Positions 15,023 to 23,855 of a DNA stretch of 64,000 nt are shown in pieces (position 1 is the first letter of the stretch; every line of letters starts with the position of its first letter). The notes under the pieces are model-generated. The model was given only the letters and a program-made list of their open reading frames with translations. It had not been told where the DNA came from and ran no database searches. This DNA is from an uncultured Desulfobacter sp. (lineage in GTDB: Bacteria; Desulfobacterota; Desulfobacteria; Desulfobacterales; Desulfobacteraceae). Position numbers and translations under genes: made by a program. The stretch is taken from the NCBI RefSeq assembly GCF_963665355.1, contig NZ_OY762229.1:2232001-2296000 (forward strand), read 5' to 3'.

Positions 15023-16291
15023 TCACTCTCCTTCTTTTTTATACCATTGTTCTTTGCCATAAAGCGCCTCTATACACTGTGGACACATGCCATGGCTAAA
15101 AGAAGCATCAGAGTGTTTCTCGATATAAGATTCGAGGTTGTTCCAGTACCCTTTATCGTCACGAATTTTTTTACAATTGGCGCAAATTGGAACAATACCC
15201 TTTAATGTTTTAATTTCGTCCAGGGCTATTTCAAGATCCTCAATCACTTTTTGTTTTTCTTTTTGAATCTGCTTTCTTTGTATTATTTCAAGTTCAAGTT
15301 TACCCTTGGATACTGTTATCTTTTGAAGGTTTTGGGCCATGTCGTTGATTTCTTGAGCCAGAATATTAAACTCATCATTCGAAGGAACTGAGATCCGAGT
15401 TTGAAAATCTCCCGTCCCGATATTCTTTGTCCCTTCTATCAGTAATTTGAGGGATCTGTTAAGGAAGGTTGATATGATAAACGAGAGCAGAAAAGAAAGG
15501 ATAACGCTGCAAAGTATCAAGACAACGCAAATCCATTTTAATTTGATCAGTTTGTTCAGCTCGGGCCCAACGGAATAATCTACACCAAGTATGGCAATTG
15601 TTATGTTATTTTCGTCTAATATGGGAATACTTCCTGATAAGGATTTGTAGAAAGAATCGGTTATCAATTCTTTGTGAATATATATTTGATGTCTGATTTT
15701 TGAAAATGGAACAAAAGATCGAAACAAAGTACCAATTGGATTTCCAGGCCATCCATCATCCGTTGCCCAAGCGTCTGTAGATACAAGGTAAATACCCATA
15801 TCGGGGGGCAAACTATCCACGCCAACCATAAGATATGCCCCGATCATGCCTTTTGCGAAGCCCGAATGACCGGTTTCCTCGTAATCATCCAACAAAGGCA
15901 CTGCACCTTTATAGCTTGCATAATTGATCATTTTAAGACGGTGCAGAATCGTAAGAAAATCATCTGACGATTGAATAATTTTTACTTTTTCTGGAGGAAT
16001 ACTTCTGGTACTTCCACCTACCGGAAGAGAATCAATTTTCTTCAAGTCAAATTCAACTTCTTCAAAAACCTTTTTTTTTAAACGTTTGATAGCATTTCTA
16101 TTGTCGTGGTCGAACAGCATTGCACCTACACTACTAACATCTCTAAGATTTTTCTGTAACAAATTGAAAATAGTTTGATAACTTGCTACATAAAAATAAT
16201 AGACACCAAGACTGGTGAGGCCAACAGACAACAGACAAAATGCAATTCGAATTTTCCATTGGAATGATAATTTAATTTTTGGCTTTCGCAT
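15023..16291 (-). CDS. membrane sensor with periplasmic domain, HAMP and C-terminal Cys-rich CKKIRDDKGYW module
   Basis: 422 aa. A first membrane helix (about 12-34), a periplasmic region of about 210 residues, and a second helix (about 248-272) frame a single extracytoplasmic sensor that resembles Cache-type folds (GVDYSVGPELNKL near its end). A HAMP linker (LLIEGTKNIGTGDF) and a coiled coil follow. The C-terminus has GIVPICANCKKIRDDKGYW, then HSDASFSHGMCPQC. This last module is nearly the same as in the PAS protein at 12056-13204, though the sensing parts are unrelated. No kinase or cyclase domain is present. Start ATG has AGAGGA upstream. Confidence 0.82.
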   Translation of the reverse strand: MRKPKIKLSFQWKIRIAFCLLSVGLTSLGVYYFYVASYQTIFNLLQKNLRDVSSVGAMLFDHDNRNAIKRLKKKVFEEVEFDLKKIDSLPVGGSTRSIPPEKVKIIQSSDDFLTILHRLKMINYASYKGAVPLLDDYEETGHSGFAKGMIGAYLMVGVDSLPPDMGIYLVSTDAWATDDGWPGNPIGTLFRSFVPFSKIRHQIYIHKELITDSFYKSLSGSIPILDENNITIAILGVDYSVGPELNKLIKLKWICVVLILCSVILSFLLSFIISTFLNRSLKLLIEGTKNIGTGDFQTRISVPSNDEFNILAQEINDMAQNLQKITVSKGKLELEIIQRKQIQKEKQKVIEDLEIALDEIKTLKGIVPICANCKKIRDDKGYWNNLESYIEKHSDASFSHGMCPQCIEALYGKEQWYKKEGE

Positions 16292-16348
16292 ACATCCTCT
16301 TCGTTAACGGTAGCCATAAAAAAATGGTTCATGTTGTTTTCCAGGGTC

Positions 16349-16613
16349 TTATTTAATTAAAAGGTCAACAAGCGAATGGAGTAGAGCCTTTCCTCGTTTG
16401 CCGACATTGTCAACGAACTCGAAGAATCCAAGATAAGTAGGGAGTTCCTCCTGTGAAATCCCACGATGTGCCCCCAACCATCCTCGTAGCAGAGACGAAA
16501 ATCCTTCCATCATATTTTCATGGACTTCATGGAAACCATATCCATCCTCGTCCCTGGCGTATTCTCCAGTTCCGTGATTTACGCTTTTATGCTTGTAACC
16601 CCACTTGGTTAAT
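16349..16613 (-). pseudogene. IS1595-family transposase C-terminal remnant
   Basis: The minus-strand frame reads LTKWGYKHKSVNHGTGEYAR, then HEVHENMMEGFSSLLRGWLG, GAHRGISQEEL and a terminal LVDLLIK stop. GEYARDEDG, HEVHxNxxEG and the GISxxxL-x-x-Y helix are the C-terminal signature of IS1595/ISXO2-type transposases. The first part of the gene is missing; the frame is closed by a TGA at about 16614-16616. No inverted repeats were located. Confidence 0.65.
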
Positions 16614-16997
16614 CAATGTTAAGCAGCTCATTTATATCAAAATATAGCCTCTTGATCAACCTCTGGGAAAGCGACACTTAAGTCTATTTATCGTCGCTCA
16701 AGCCTCTTCCAAAACAGCATTCAATAACAGATGTATTGTGGCGGGAGAATCATTTTAAATTTTCACTACTGAAGACCACATCCATATCGAGATGTTCCCG
16801 GTGTGGAAATTAGAATTCCGGATCATTATCGATAATTATGGCCGCAGTTTGTCTGTTATCAAATATAACCCGGACAAATCGCATATAGTTTCAGGATTGT
16901 CAAATTCAGGGATTGTGGCTACAATACCACAATAATTCCCATATCAGATCCGTTCCTGCGGTGTACCCCAAGAGCTTAAAAGGAAGATAATCCGTAT
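16614..16997. other. spacer before the acyl-CoA synthetase gene
   Basis: A 55-codon plus-strand frame (about 16770-16934, containing MFPVWKLEFRIIIDNYGRSL) has no recognised relatives and no good start. TTGTGG...CCACAA at about 16913-16932 can form a small hairpin. The AT-rich accessory region ends here; the following genes are clearly GC-richer. Confidence 0.35.
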
Positions 16998-19376
16998 ATG
17001 CAACTATTCATAGATTTTGAAAAGATGACTGCGGTTTTTGAAAACGCGGCCAAAAACAACCGCTTCCTGCTATTTGAATATGAAACCTATGCGCTGCTGT
17101 CGGCCCTGGGCTCGGAATCGGTGCCCCATCACCGTTTCCTGGCCCGCAACCATCGCCTGACAAGTGAGCTGCTTGATCAGTTCCCCGGCGAAAAAGTGGT
17201 GTTGAAAATCGTCAGCCCGGACATTGTCCATAAATCTGATGCCGGTGGGGTCAAGGTGGTCCCCAAAGCCATTGGAAAGGTCAGAAGTGAGGGCCGGCGT
17301 ATGGTGGATCTGGTCAGTGACCGGTTTTCACAGATCCTTGAGCACAATCCGGATCAGACATTGCCCGGGGTTGAGGGGCTTTCGGGGGTTCAGCTTCGGG
17401 AGGCTGTGAATAAAAATATTCAAGGGGTGCTGATCACACAGTTTCTGCCGTCCGAATCCGAGGCCCTGGGCCATGAGCTTCTGGTCAGTCTCCGGTGGAC
17501 CCGGGAATTCGGTATGGTCATTACCGCAGGGCTTGGCGGCACAGATACCGAACTTTATGCGGAACGGTTCCGGCTGGGGCAGGCCGTGGTGTCAGCCTCC
17601 ACCGCAGACATCTGCGGGGAAGAATTTTTTGATATTTTTAAAACGACCATTGCCTATCAGAAAATATCCGGGCAGACCCGGGGCGGGAACCGGCTGATAT
17701 CCGATGAACAACTCATGGAGTGCTTTGGAGCCTTTATTGCCGCAGGTAATTATTTTTCTCCGTTCAACGATGCCGCTCCCTATGTGATCGAAGAGTTTGA
17801 AGTCAACCCCTTTGCTCTGGTGGATTATGAAATGGTGCCCCTGGATGGGCTGTGCAGATTTTCGCCCGCTTTTTCCCCCAAAGGGTCCCCCCGGGTGGAA
17901 CAGATCGATTATATGCTCCACCCCCGGGATGTGACCATTGTGGGCGTCAGTGCCACAAAGATGAATTTTGGACGGGTCATTCTCCAAAACATGATCCAGG
18001 CCGGGTTCCCGGTCGAAAATATCCGGGTTATAACTTCGGCCGCCCAGAATATTGACGGGGTTGCCTGTGTCACAGATATCGCACAGGTCAGGAGCACAGA
18101 CCTGCTGATCGTTACTGTCCGGGCCGAACTTGTGCCGGATCTCATTGATCAGATTATTGACCATGACCGGGCCAAAAGTATTGTTCTGATTTCCGGAGGA
18201 TTGGGTGAAACCCGGGATACCCGGGACAGGGCCAGGCAGGTGATGGAAAAAATCGCATCGGCCCATTTGCAAAAAAGCCAGAGCCCGGTTTTTCTGGGAG
18301 GCAACTGCATGGGCGTGATCTCAAGGCCCGGCCGGGTGGACTCTTTTTTTACGCCCCGGTCCTGCTCTCCCCAGCGCCGGAACAAAAAAGCGGCCCCTGC
18401 CGCCCTGATCAGCCAGAGCGGCGCCTTTGCCGTGGTGCGCATGGCGTCATTTGTATCTGGCGATCCTGCCTACAATATCACCGTGGGCAACCAGATGGAC
18501 CTGACCATTGGCGATTTCATCACATGGATGGCAGATGCCGATGATATTGAGCTTATTTGCGTTTATGCCGAGGGGTTCCAGGACCTGGACGGGCTTCATG
18601 CCTGCCGGGGAATCGCAAAAGCGGTTGGGAACGGGAAAGAGGTGCTGGTTTACAAAGCCGGCCGGACTCCGGAAGGCAAAAAAGCCACGTCCGGCCACAC
18701 AGCTTCCGTTGCCGGGGATTATATGGTTTGCACGGCCTGTCTGAGCCAGGCCGGAGCCCTTGTGGCCGACACCATAGAGGAGTTTGACGGCCTGGTCAGC
18801 CTTGCTTCGACCCTGCATAAAAAGCAGGTCTCCGGCGACAGGGTGGCTGCGTTGAGCTCTGCCGGATATGAGTGTGTGGGGGTGGCGGATGCCCTGGAAT
18901 CAAAGGGGTCGGGTTTGCGCCTGGCAAAGTTCAGCGACACCACCCGGAAAACCATTGCCGGACTTTTTGAGCAGTCAGAACTCAAAAAGATCATGGATGT
19001 TAAAAATCCTTTGGATATAACACCGGCAGCACCGGATATTGTCTACACCGAATCCATTAAGGCGATGATGCAGGACCCCGGCATTGATGCGGTGGTGGTC
19101 TCTTTGGGATCCCTGGCACCGGCCACCTCGGACACCCCCGATGCCAATGACCCCAAAGGTTTTGTCACAACTGAAACAAGCCTTTCCTCTCTTTTGCCAC
19201 AGTTTTCGGCAACCTTTGAAAAACCGCTGGTGGTGTTCAACGATGCCGGCTCAGCCCATGAGCCCATCAATAACCGTCTTCGGCAAAACGGGGTGCCGGT
19301 GTTTAATTCTGCCCGGCAGGCTGTCACTCTCTTGTCCCGGTATACGGCGTATCGCAAGCGTATCGGAAGGTTTTAA
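16998..19376 (+). CDS. ADP-forming acyl-CoA synthetase (ATP-grasp, CoA-binding and ligase domains fused)
   Basis: 792 aa. The order is ATP-grasp (about 10-300, with LKIVSPDIVHKSDAGGV), CoA-binding Rossmann domain (about 305-450, DVTIVGVSA) and two succinyl-CoA-ligase-like flavodoxin domains (SQSGAFAVVRM ... ATSGHTASVAG). His567 in TSGHTAS is the expected phosphohistidine. The enzyme turns acyl-CoA, ADP and phosphate into a free acid, CoA and ATP. With the ATP-grasp part first, it is a beta-alpha fusion. AAGGAAG precedes the ATG. The indolepyruvate oxidoreductase genes downstream suggest, by inference, that arylacetyl-CoA is one substrate. Confidence 0.88.
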   Translation: MQLFIDFEKMTAVFENAAKNNRFLLFEYETYALLSALGSESVPHHRFLARNHRLTSELLDQFPGEKVVLKIVSPDIVHKSDAGGVKVVPKAIGKVRSEGRRMVDLVSDRFSQILEHNPDQTLPGVEGLSGVQLREAVNKNIQGVLITQFLPSESEALGHELLVSLRWTREFGMVITAGLGGTDTELYAERFRLGQAVVSASTADICGEEFFDIFKTTIAYQKISGQTRGGNRLISDEQLMECFGAFIAAGNYFSPFNDAAPYVIEEFEVNPFALVDYEMVPLDGLCRFSPAFSPKGSPRVEQIDYMLHPRDVTIVGVSATKMNFGRVILQNMIQAGFPVENIRVITSAAQNIDGVACVTDIAQVRSTDLLIVTVRAELVPDLIDQIIDHDRAKSIVLISGGLGETRDTRDRARQVMEKIASAHLQKSQSPVFLGGNCMGVISRPGRVDSFFTPRSCSPQRRNKKAAPAALISQSGAFAVVRMASFVSGDPAYNITVGNQMDLTIGDFITWMADADDIELICVYAEGFQDLDGLHACRGIAKAVGNGKEVLVYKAGRTPEGKKATSGHTASVAGDYMVCTACLSQAGALVADTIEEFDGLVSLASTLHKKQVSGDRVAALSSAGYECVGVADALESKGSGLRLAKFSDTTRKTIAGLFEQSELKKIMDVKNPLDITPAAPDIVYTESIKAMMQDPGIDAVVVSLGSLAPATSDTPDANDPKGFVTTETSLSSLLPQFSATFEKPLVVFNDAGSAHEPINNRLRQNGVPVFNSARQAVTLLSRYTAYRKRIGRF

Positions 19377-19385
19377 AATGTTTTT

Positions 19386-20163
19386 TCAACGGATACTTTG
19401 AGCTAATTCACAAGCGATACTGCTGCTTTCAAGCCGCATAATGCTTTCTTCAGAATAACCAAAGCTTAAAAGATTGATGCTGCCGTACCAGGTGATCCTG
19501 TTATCGATTATTGCAAATTTCTGGTGAATGTTGGATTTGTATACCATTTGAACACCGTCTGTTTCAATCGTTGAAAAAAGGTCGCCCAACATGGCTTTTT
19601 TGTTTTTGAAGTGACGGTGCAGCCTGCCTGCATATTGATGCAGTGTCCCTTTCCAGGCAATGGGCATGGCTAAAAATAGTGTATCCAGCCGCGCTTTATC
19701 AAAACCCTCACCAATATAGCTGCCCGTAGCAACCAGAACAAAGGGTTCTGTCTCTCTGATCTCATTTATTTCACCGATGACCCGGGCTGTTGTTTTTTCA
19801 CCCATACCGCCTGTTAAACAAAAAACATTTGATATTCTGGCTGTCAGCTTTTCCCCCCAGCACTGCCACATGACTGACCCGACCCGTTAAAATAAGTGAT
19901 TTTCTACCTTTCTCACAGCATTCCACAACATCATCTATAATAAGTTGATTTCTGATTTCATCTGAAACTAAACGGGTTTTTATTTCCTGGAGGGACAATT
20001 GTGTTTCGTCTTCGCCGGGTGGTGATCTGAAAGATGTGAATCTGGGGATCAGATAATGATCAAAGGGGCGTTTTTCAGCCTGTGTTTTTGCATCCAGAGT
20101 TTTATTTTCTTCAAGCAGGGCGTCATATTTTCTTTTCAACTCATCGTAGTCGCTGATAGGCAT
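19386..20163 (-). pseudogene. decayed DEAD/DEAH-type helicase with phospholipase-D-like tail
   Basis: Two frames make one remnant. The upstream one (19798-20163) has DELKRKYDALLEENKTL and FDHYLIPRFTSFRS up to LILTGRVSHV. The downstream one (19386-19871) continues with ISNVFCLTGGMG, VLVATGSYIGEGFD and QYAGRLHR (helicase motifs V and VI), then jumps to VYKSNIHQKFAIID and WYGSINLLSFG, the last PLD-like segment. Removing one G from the six-G run (19853-19858 on the + strand, as C) restores the frame. The N-terminal Walker part and most of the linker to the PLD domain are missing. The architecture resembles helicases of TOTE-like or other mobile DNA-conflict loci. Confidence 0.65.
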
Positions 20164-20449
20164 ATGGCCGGTTTCTGTTTATGTCTCGTATTTGGGTTTT
20201 CAAAAATTAAGTTGTTCTCTGTTCACTATCTGTTTAGAGCCCAAACGGCAACACATGTTTGGCCTCCTTTACACAGAGGCGCATGCCCGAAAAGTTGAAC
20301 AGAACAGGAGTTTTTTTTGCAGACACCTTTAATTTTATAATAAATTCCGGTAATAATTAAGGGTTAATTGTTTACGGGAACGGCGGGCAAAGTGATACCT
20401 GGTTGTTCCTGATATGTAAGAACTTGTAAGAATGAAAGGCCTAAAAATT

Positions 20450-20767
20450 ATGTGCCAGCATTGTAGTGATCATAGCCATGATCATCACCACCATCACCAT
20501 GATCATCCCGAAATTATTCAGCTGATGCCTGTCCAGAACAGTCTTTTTGCCGTTTACCAGACAGAAGCCCCGCTGGATTTCAGTGTTGAAACCGGCAAGA
20601 ACGGAATCAGCCTTGTTCCGGTGCTTTTCATGGGGTTGATCCGCCATGGGGACAAAACCATGGTGGAAGGGTTTTTTGCCTCCAGTGCCATCAACTCCTG
20701 CGAGGATACCCACGGGTTCAAGGGGTATGCCTCTTCCCTGGCTCATGCTGAAAAACTGTATTCCTGA
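20450..20767 (+). CDS. small histidine-rich protein, function unknown
   Basis: 105 aa from ATG 20450 (AAAGG about 11 bases upstream); an ATG at 20432 has a poorer context. It starts MCQHCSDHSHDHHHHHHDH, a run of His and Asp with a Cys-x-x-Cys that could bind Ni, Co or Zn. The rest is a compact domain (LFAVYQTEAPLDFSVETG, LMGLIRHGDKTMVEGFF in outline) without known relatives. No signal peptide, so cytoplasmic storage or delivery of metal is possible, but this is only inferred from the His tract. It lies immediately upstream of iorA with a possible shared transcript. Confidence 0.65.
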   Translation: MCQHCSDHSHDHHHHHHDHPEIIQLMPVQNSLFAVYQTEAPLDFSVETGKNGISLVPVLFMGLIRHGDKTMVEGFFASSAINSCEDTHGFKGYASSLAHAEKLYS

Positions 20768-20856
20768 AATAAAAACCTGAATTTTTAAATACTACCCCAT
20801 AGCCGTCTGACGGGAGTTACATCCCGTCAGATTTTATTGTTTAAGGAGCCGTGTGC

Positions 20857-22704
20857 ATGCATAAACTTTTAAAGGACAGCCCCGGAGAGAAGATCATGCT
20901 CCTGGGCAACGAAGCCATTGCAAGGGGCGCTGTTGAAGCCGGTGTCGCTTTTGGTACCACATATCCCGGGACCCCGTCCTCGGAAGTCTCTTTGAATCTG
21001 TTCCAGATGTCCAAAGAATCGGATCTGTATTTTGAATATTCCACCAATGAAAAAGTCTCCCTGGAAGTTGCGGCCGCTGCAGCCAACTCCGGGCTTCGCA
21101 CCTTTTGCATGATGAAGCATGTGGGACTCAATGTGGCGGCAGATCCGCTCATGACCCTTGCCTATATCGGCGTAACCGCCGGCATGGTGATTTTAACGGC
21201 AGACGATCCGGCCATGTTCTCCAGCCAGAACGAACAGGACAATCGCTACTATGCCAAGTTCGGCCATCTGCCCATGCTTGAACCCTCATCCGTGGCCGAG
21301 GCCAAGGATATGGTCAAAGAGGCTTTTGAGCTGTCCGAAACCCTGAAGCAGCCGGTTATCCTGCGCACCACCACCCGGATTAACCACTCCAATGCCTTTG
21401 TCACCTTCGGCGACATTAAGGAAAGAAAGACAAAGGGCCGGTTTGAACGGGACCCCATGCGCTGCGTCACAGTGCCCGCCGTGGCCCGGGGACTGCATGT
21501 CAAGCTTCTGGAGCGCATGGGTACGGCCGCTGTAATGTCCGAATCTTCTCCCTTCAACTTTGTCACGGGGCAGGGTGCCTGGGGCGTTGTGGCCAACGGG
21601 GTGAGTTACCATTATGCCCTGGATGCCGTAAAAGACCTTGGTCTTGAATCAAAGGTCAAGATCCTTCGTCCCGGGTTTTCCAACCCCCTGCCCGGGAATA
21701 AAATTAAAGAGTTCCTGGCCGGGTGTGAAAAGGTGCTTGTCATCGAAGAGGGCGAACCCTTCATGGAAGAGGCCATCAAGGCCTTTGCCCAGGAAGCGGG
21801 GCTTGTCATCCCCATCCGGGGAAAGGCTGACGGACTGTTTACACCGTTGGGAGAATTTCATCCCGCCATGGTCCGGGAGAAGGTCGCGACCTTTTTCGGC
21901 GTGGATTTTACTCCTGTTCCGAAAATTGATACCTCCGATGTGCCCGAAATTGCCAACCGTCCCCCTAATCTTTGCTCCGGATGCTCCCACAGGGCCACCT
22001 TCTACGCCATTAAAAAGGCGGCGGAAGGGATGGATGTGATCCATCCCAGCGATATCGGCTGTTATACCCTGGGCTTTATGCCGCCGTTGTCCATCGGGGA
22101 TTTTGTGGTGTGCATGGGCGGTTCCGTGAGCACCTCCTGCGGTTTCAGCAAGAGTACGGACCAGAAGGTGGTCAGCGTTGTCGGCGACTCCACCTTTTTC
22201 CATTCAGGCATCACAGGCCTTGTCAATGCGGTGTTCAACCGCCACAAATTCACCCTGGTGATCCTTGAAAACGGCATTACCGCCATGACCGGCCATCAGC
22301 CCCATCCGGGTGTGGACATGGAACTGATGGGCCTGTCCGGGTACGGCCGGGTGGATATTGAGACCCTGGTCAAAGCCCTTGGTGTGGAGCATGTTTCCGT
22401 GATCAAGCCCTTTAAGGTGAGAAAAAGCATAGAGACGCTCAAAGAGGCCTTTGCCTTTGATGGCGTTTCCGTTGTCATATCCAAAGAGCCCTGTATTCTG
22501 TGGGCAAAGGGTATCAAGCTGAAAAAGCCCAGACCCTTTGAGGTGACCGATAAATGCAAAGACCACAAGGAGTGCATCAACGGGATTGCCTGTCCGTCTT
22601 TTTACATTGAAGAGGGCCGGGTGAAAATTGATGCCGATACCTGTGTGGGCTGTGCGCTGTGCGCCCAGATCTGCCCTGAAAACGCCATCCTCCCATTGAA
22701 ATAG
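20857..22704 (+). CDS. iorA: indolepyruvate ferredoxin oxidoreductase alpha subunit
   Basis: 615 aa from ATG 20857; AAGGAG ends 8 bases before it, whereas the GTG at 20851 would be too close. It contains the pyrimidine-binding region (TTYPGTPSSEV), the TPP-binding segment CVGDST-like VVGDSTFFHSGITG, and a C-terminal ferredoxin domain with CVGCALCAQICPENAI plus the upstream CKDHKECINGIACPSF. IorAB oxidatively decarboxylates aryl pyruvates (indolepyruvate, phenylpyruvate, hydroxyphenylpyruvate) to aryl-acetyl-CoA and reduces ferredoxin. The length fits the family. The beta subunit follows 19 bases later. Confidence 0.93.
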   Translation: MHKLLKDSPGEKIMLLGNEAIARGAVEAGVAFGTTYPGTPSSEVSLNLFQMSKESDLYFEYSTNEKVSLEVAAAAANSGLRTFCMMKHVGLNVAADPLMTLAYIGVTAGMVILTADDPAMFSSQNEQDNRYYAKFGHLPMLEPSSVAEAKDMVKEAFELSETLKQPVILRTTTRINHSNAFVTFGDIKERKTKGRFERDPMRCVTVPAVARGLHVKLLERMGTAAVMSESSPFNFVTGQGAWGVVANGVSYHYALDAVKDLGLESKVKILRPGFSNPLPGNKIKEFLAGCEKVLVIEEGEPFMEEAIKAFAQEAGLVIPIRGKADGLFTPLGEFHPAMVREKVATFFGVDFTPVPKIDTSDVPEIANRPPNLCSGCSHRATFYAIKKAAEGMDVIHPSDIGCYTLGFMPPLSIGDFVVCMGGSVSTSCGFSKSTDQKVVSVVGDSTFFHSGITGLVNAVFNRHKFTLVILENGITAMTGHQPHPGVDMELMGLSGYGRVDIETLVKALGVEHVSVIKPFKVRKSIETLKEAFAFDGVSVVISKEPCILWAKGIKLKKPRPFEVTDKCKDHKECINGIACPSFYIEEGRVKIDADTCVGCALCAQICPENAILPLK

Positions 22705-22723
22705 ACAAGGAGACAAGTTCAAT

Positions 22724-23326
22724 ATGAAAACATTAAGAATGGTCATAGTTGCAGTTGGCGGACAGGGCAATCTTCTGGCTTCCAAGGTCCTGGGCGAAGC
22801 CGCCCTCATTGAAGGGGTGCAGGTAAGAATGAGTGAAATCCACGGCATGGCCCAACGGGGCGGTGTGGTGGAGTCTTCCATTATTTTCGGCGATGCGTCC
22901 TCCTCCATCATTTCCGATGGGGAAGCCGACATCCTGCTGGGATTTGAGCCGGCTGAAACCCTGCGCGCCATTGGCCGGTGTTCGGCCAAAGCAAAAGTGA
23001 TTACCAATACGGCCACCCTGCCGCCCTTTACCGTGGGGATCGGTAAAGGGGCCTACCCCGAGGTGGATGAAATCAAACGGCTGCTCAAGGAGAAGACCGC
23101 AGGCCTTGTGGCCATAGACGCCATGGCCCTGGCCAAGCAGGCCGGCTCTCCCATGAGTGTGAACATTGTGCTGCTCGGCGCCCTGATCCAGACCGGTGCT
23201 TTGGGCTTTTCAAAGGAAAACGTCAAAGAGGCGATCAGGCGCAGGATTAAACCCAAGCTTGTGGAGATGAACCTTCATGCCTTTGACTTGGGATTTGAAG
23301 CCGCTGCTGCGGGCAGCGCGGCATAA
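22724..23326 (+). CDS. iorB: indolepyruvate ferredoxin oxidoreductase beta subunit
   Basis: 200 aa. VAVGGQGNLLASKVLGEAA is the start of the POR/KOR gamma-type domain, and MSEIHGMAQRGGVVESS is its conserved second motif. It forms the alpha2-beta2 enzyme with IorA and contributes to CoA binding. AAGGAGAC precedes the ATG. The products of the pair are substrates for an ADP-forming acyl-CoA synthetase such as the one at 16998-19376. Confidence 0.93.
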   Translation: MKTLRMVIVAVGGQGNLLASKVLGEAALIEGVQVRMSEIHGMAQRGGVVESSIIFGDASSSIISDGEADILLGFEPAETLRAIGRCSAKAKVITNTATLPPFTVGIGKGAYPEVDEIKRLLKEKTAGLVAIDAMALAKQAGSPMSVNIVLLGALIQTGALGFSKENVKEAIRRRIKPKLVEMNLHAFDLGFEAAAAGSAA

Positions 23327-23391
23327 CTGAAAACTGCGTTTGCCCCGGGATAATTTTTATCCCGGGGACAAAGGCGGTCAGGGAGGAGAAG

Positions 23392-23853
23392 ATGAATACC
23401 CTATCCCAGATAGTCCCCGGCATGATTCATGTTATCAATGGTCCCAATCTGAACATGCTGGGGAAAAGGGAACCCGATATATACGGGGCCTTAACCCTTG
23501 ATCAGATCAACGCCGACCTTAACGCCCGCGCCGATGCGTTGGGGCTTGTCCTGGATTTTTTCCAGTCCAATCATGAAGGCGCAATCCTGGATTACATCCA
23601 TGCCGCGTTTGAACAGGGACCGGCCGGCGTAATTATTAATCCGGGTGCACTGACCCACACATCCGTGGCCCTGCGCGATGCCCTGTCCATGCTCTCATGC
23701 CCCATTGCGGAGGTGCATCTGTCCAACATCCACAAGCGTGAACCCTTTCGCCACACCTCCATGATTGCCGGTATCGCCACAGGGCAGATCACCGGATTCG
23801 GCCACTATGGCTACCGCATGGCCCTTGATTATCTTCACTCTTTGTCCTGCTGA
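23392..23853 (+). CDS. aroQ: type II 3-dehydroquinate dehydratase
   Basis: 153 aa, the normal length. INGPNLNMLGKREPDIYG holds the Asn and the catalytic Tyr; FFQSNHEGAILDYIH, INPGALTHTSVALRDAL and EVHLSNIHKREPFRH carry the other conserved active-site residues (His, Arg). It catalyses the trans-dehydration of 3-dehydroquinate in the shikimate pathway. GGAGGAGA lies upstream of the ATG at 23392. It is placed between iorB and a tatD-like gene on one strand, so aromatic amino-acid synthesis and oxidation genes sit together. Confidence 0.95.
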   Translation: MNTLSQIVPGMIHVINGPNLNMLGKREPDIYGALTLDQINADLNARADALGLVLDFFQSNHEGAILDYIHAAFEQGPAGVIINPGALTHTSVALRDALSMLSCPIAEVHLSNIHKREPFRHTSMIAGIATGQITGFGHYGYRMALDYLHSLSC

Positions 23854-23855
23854 AC

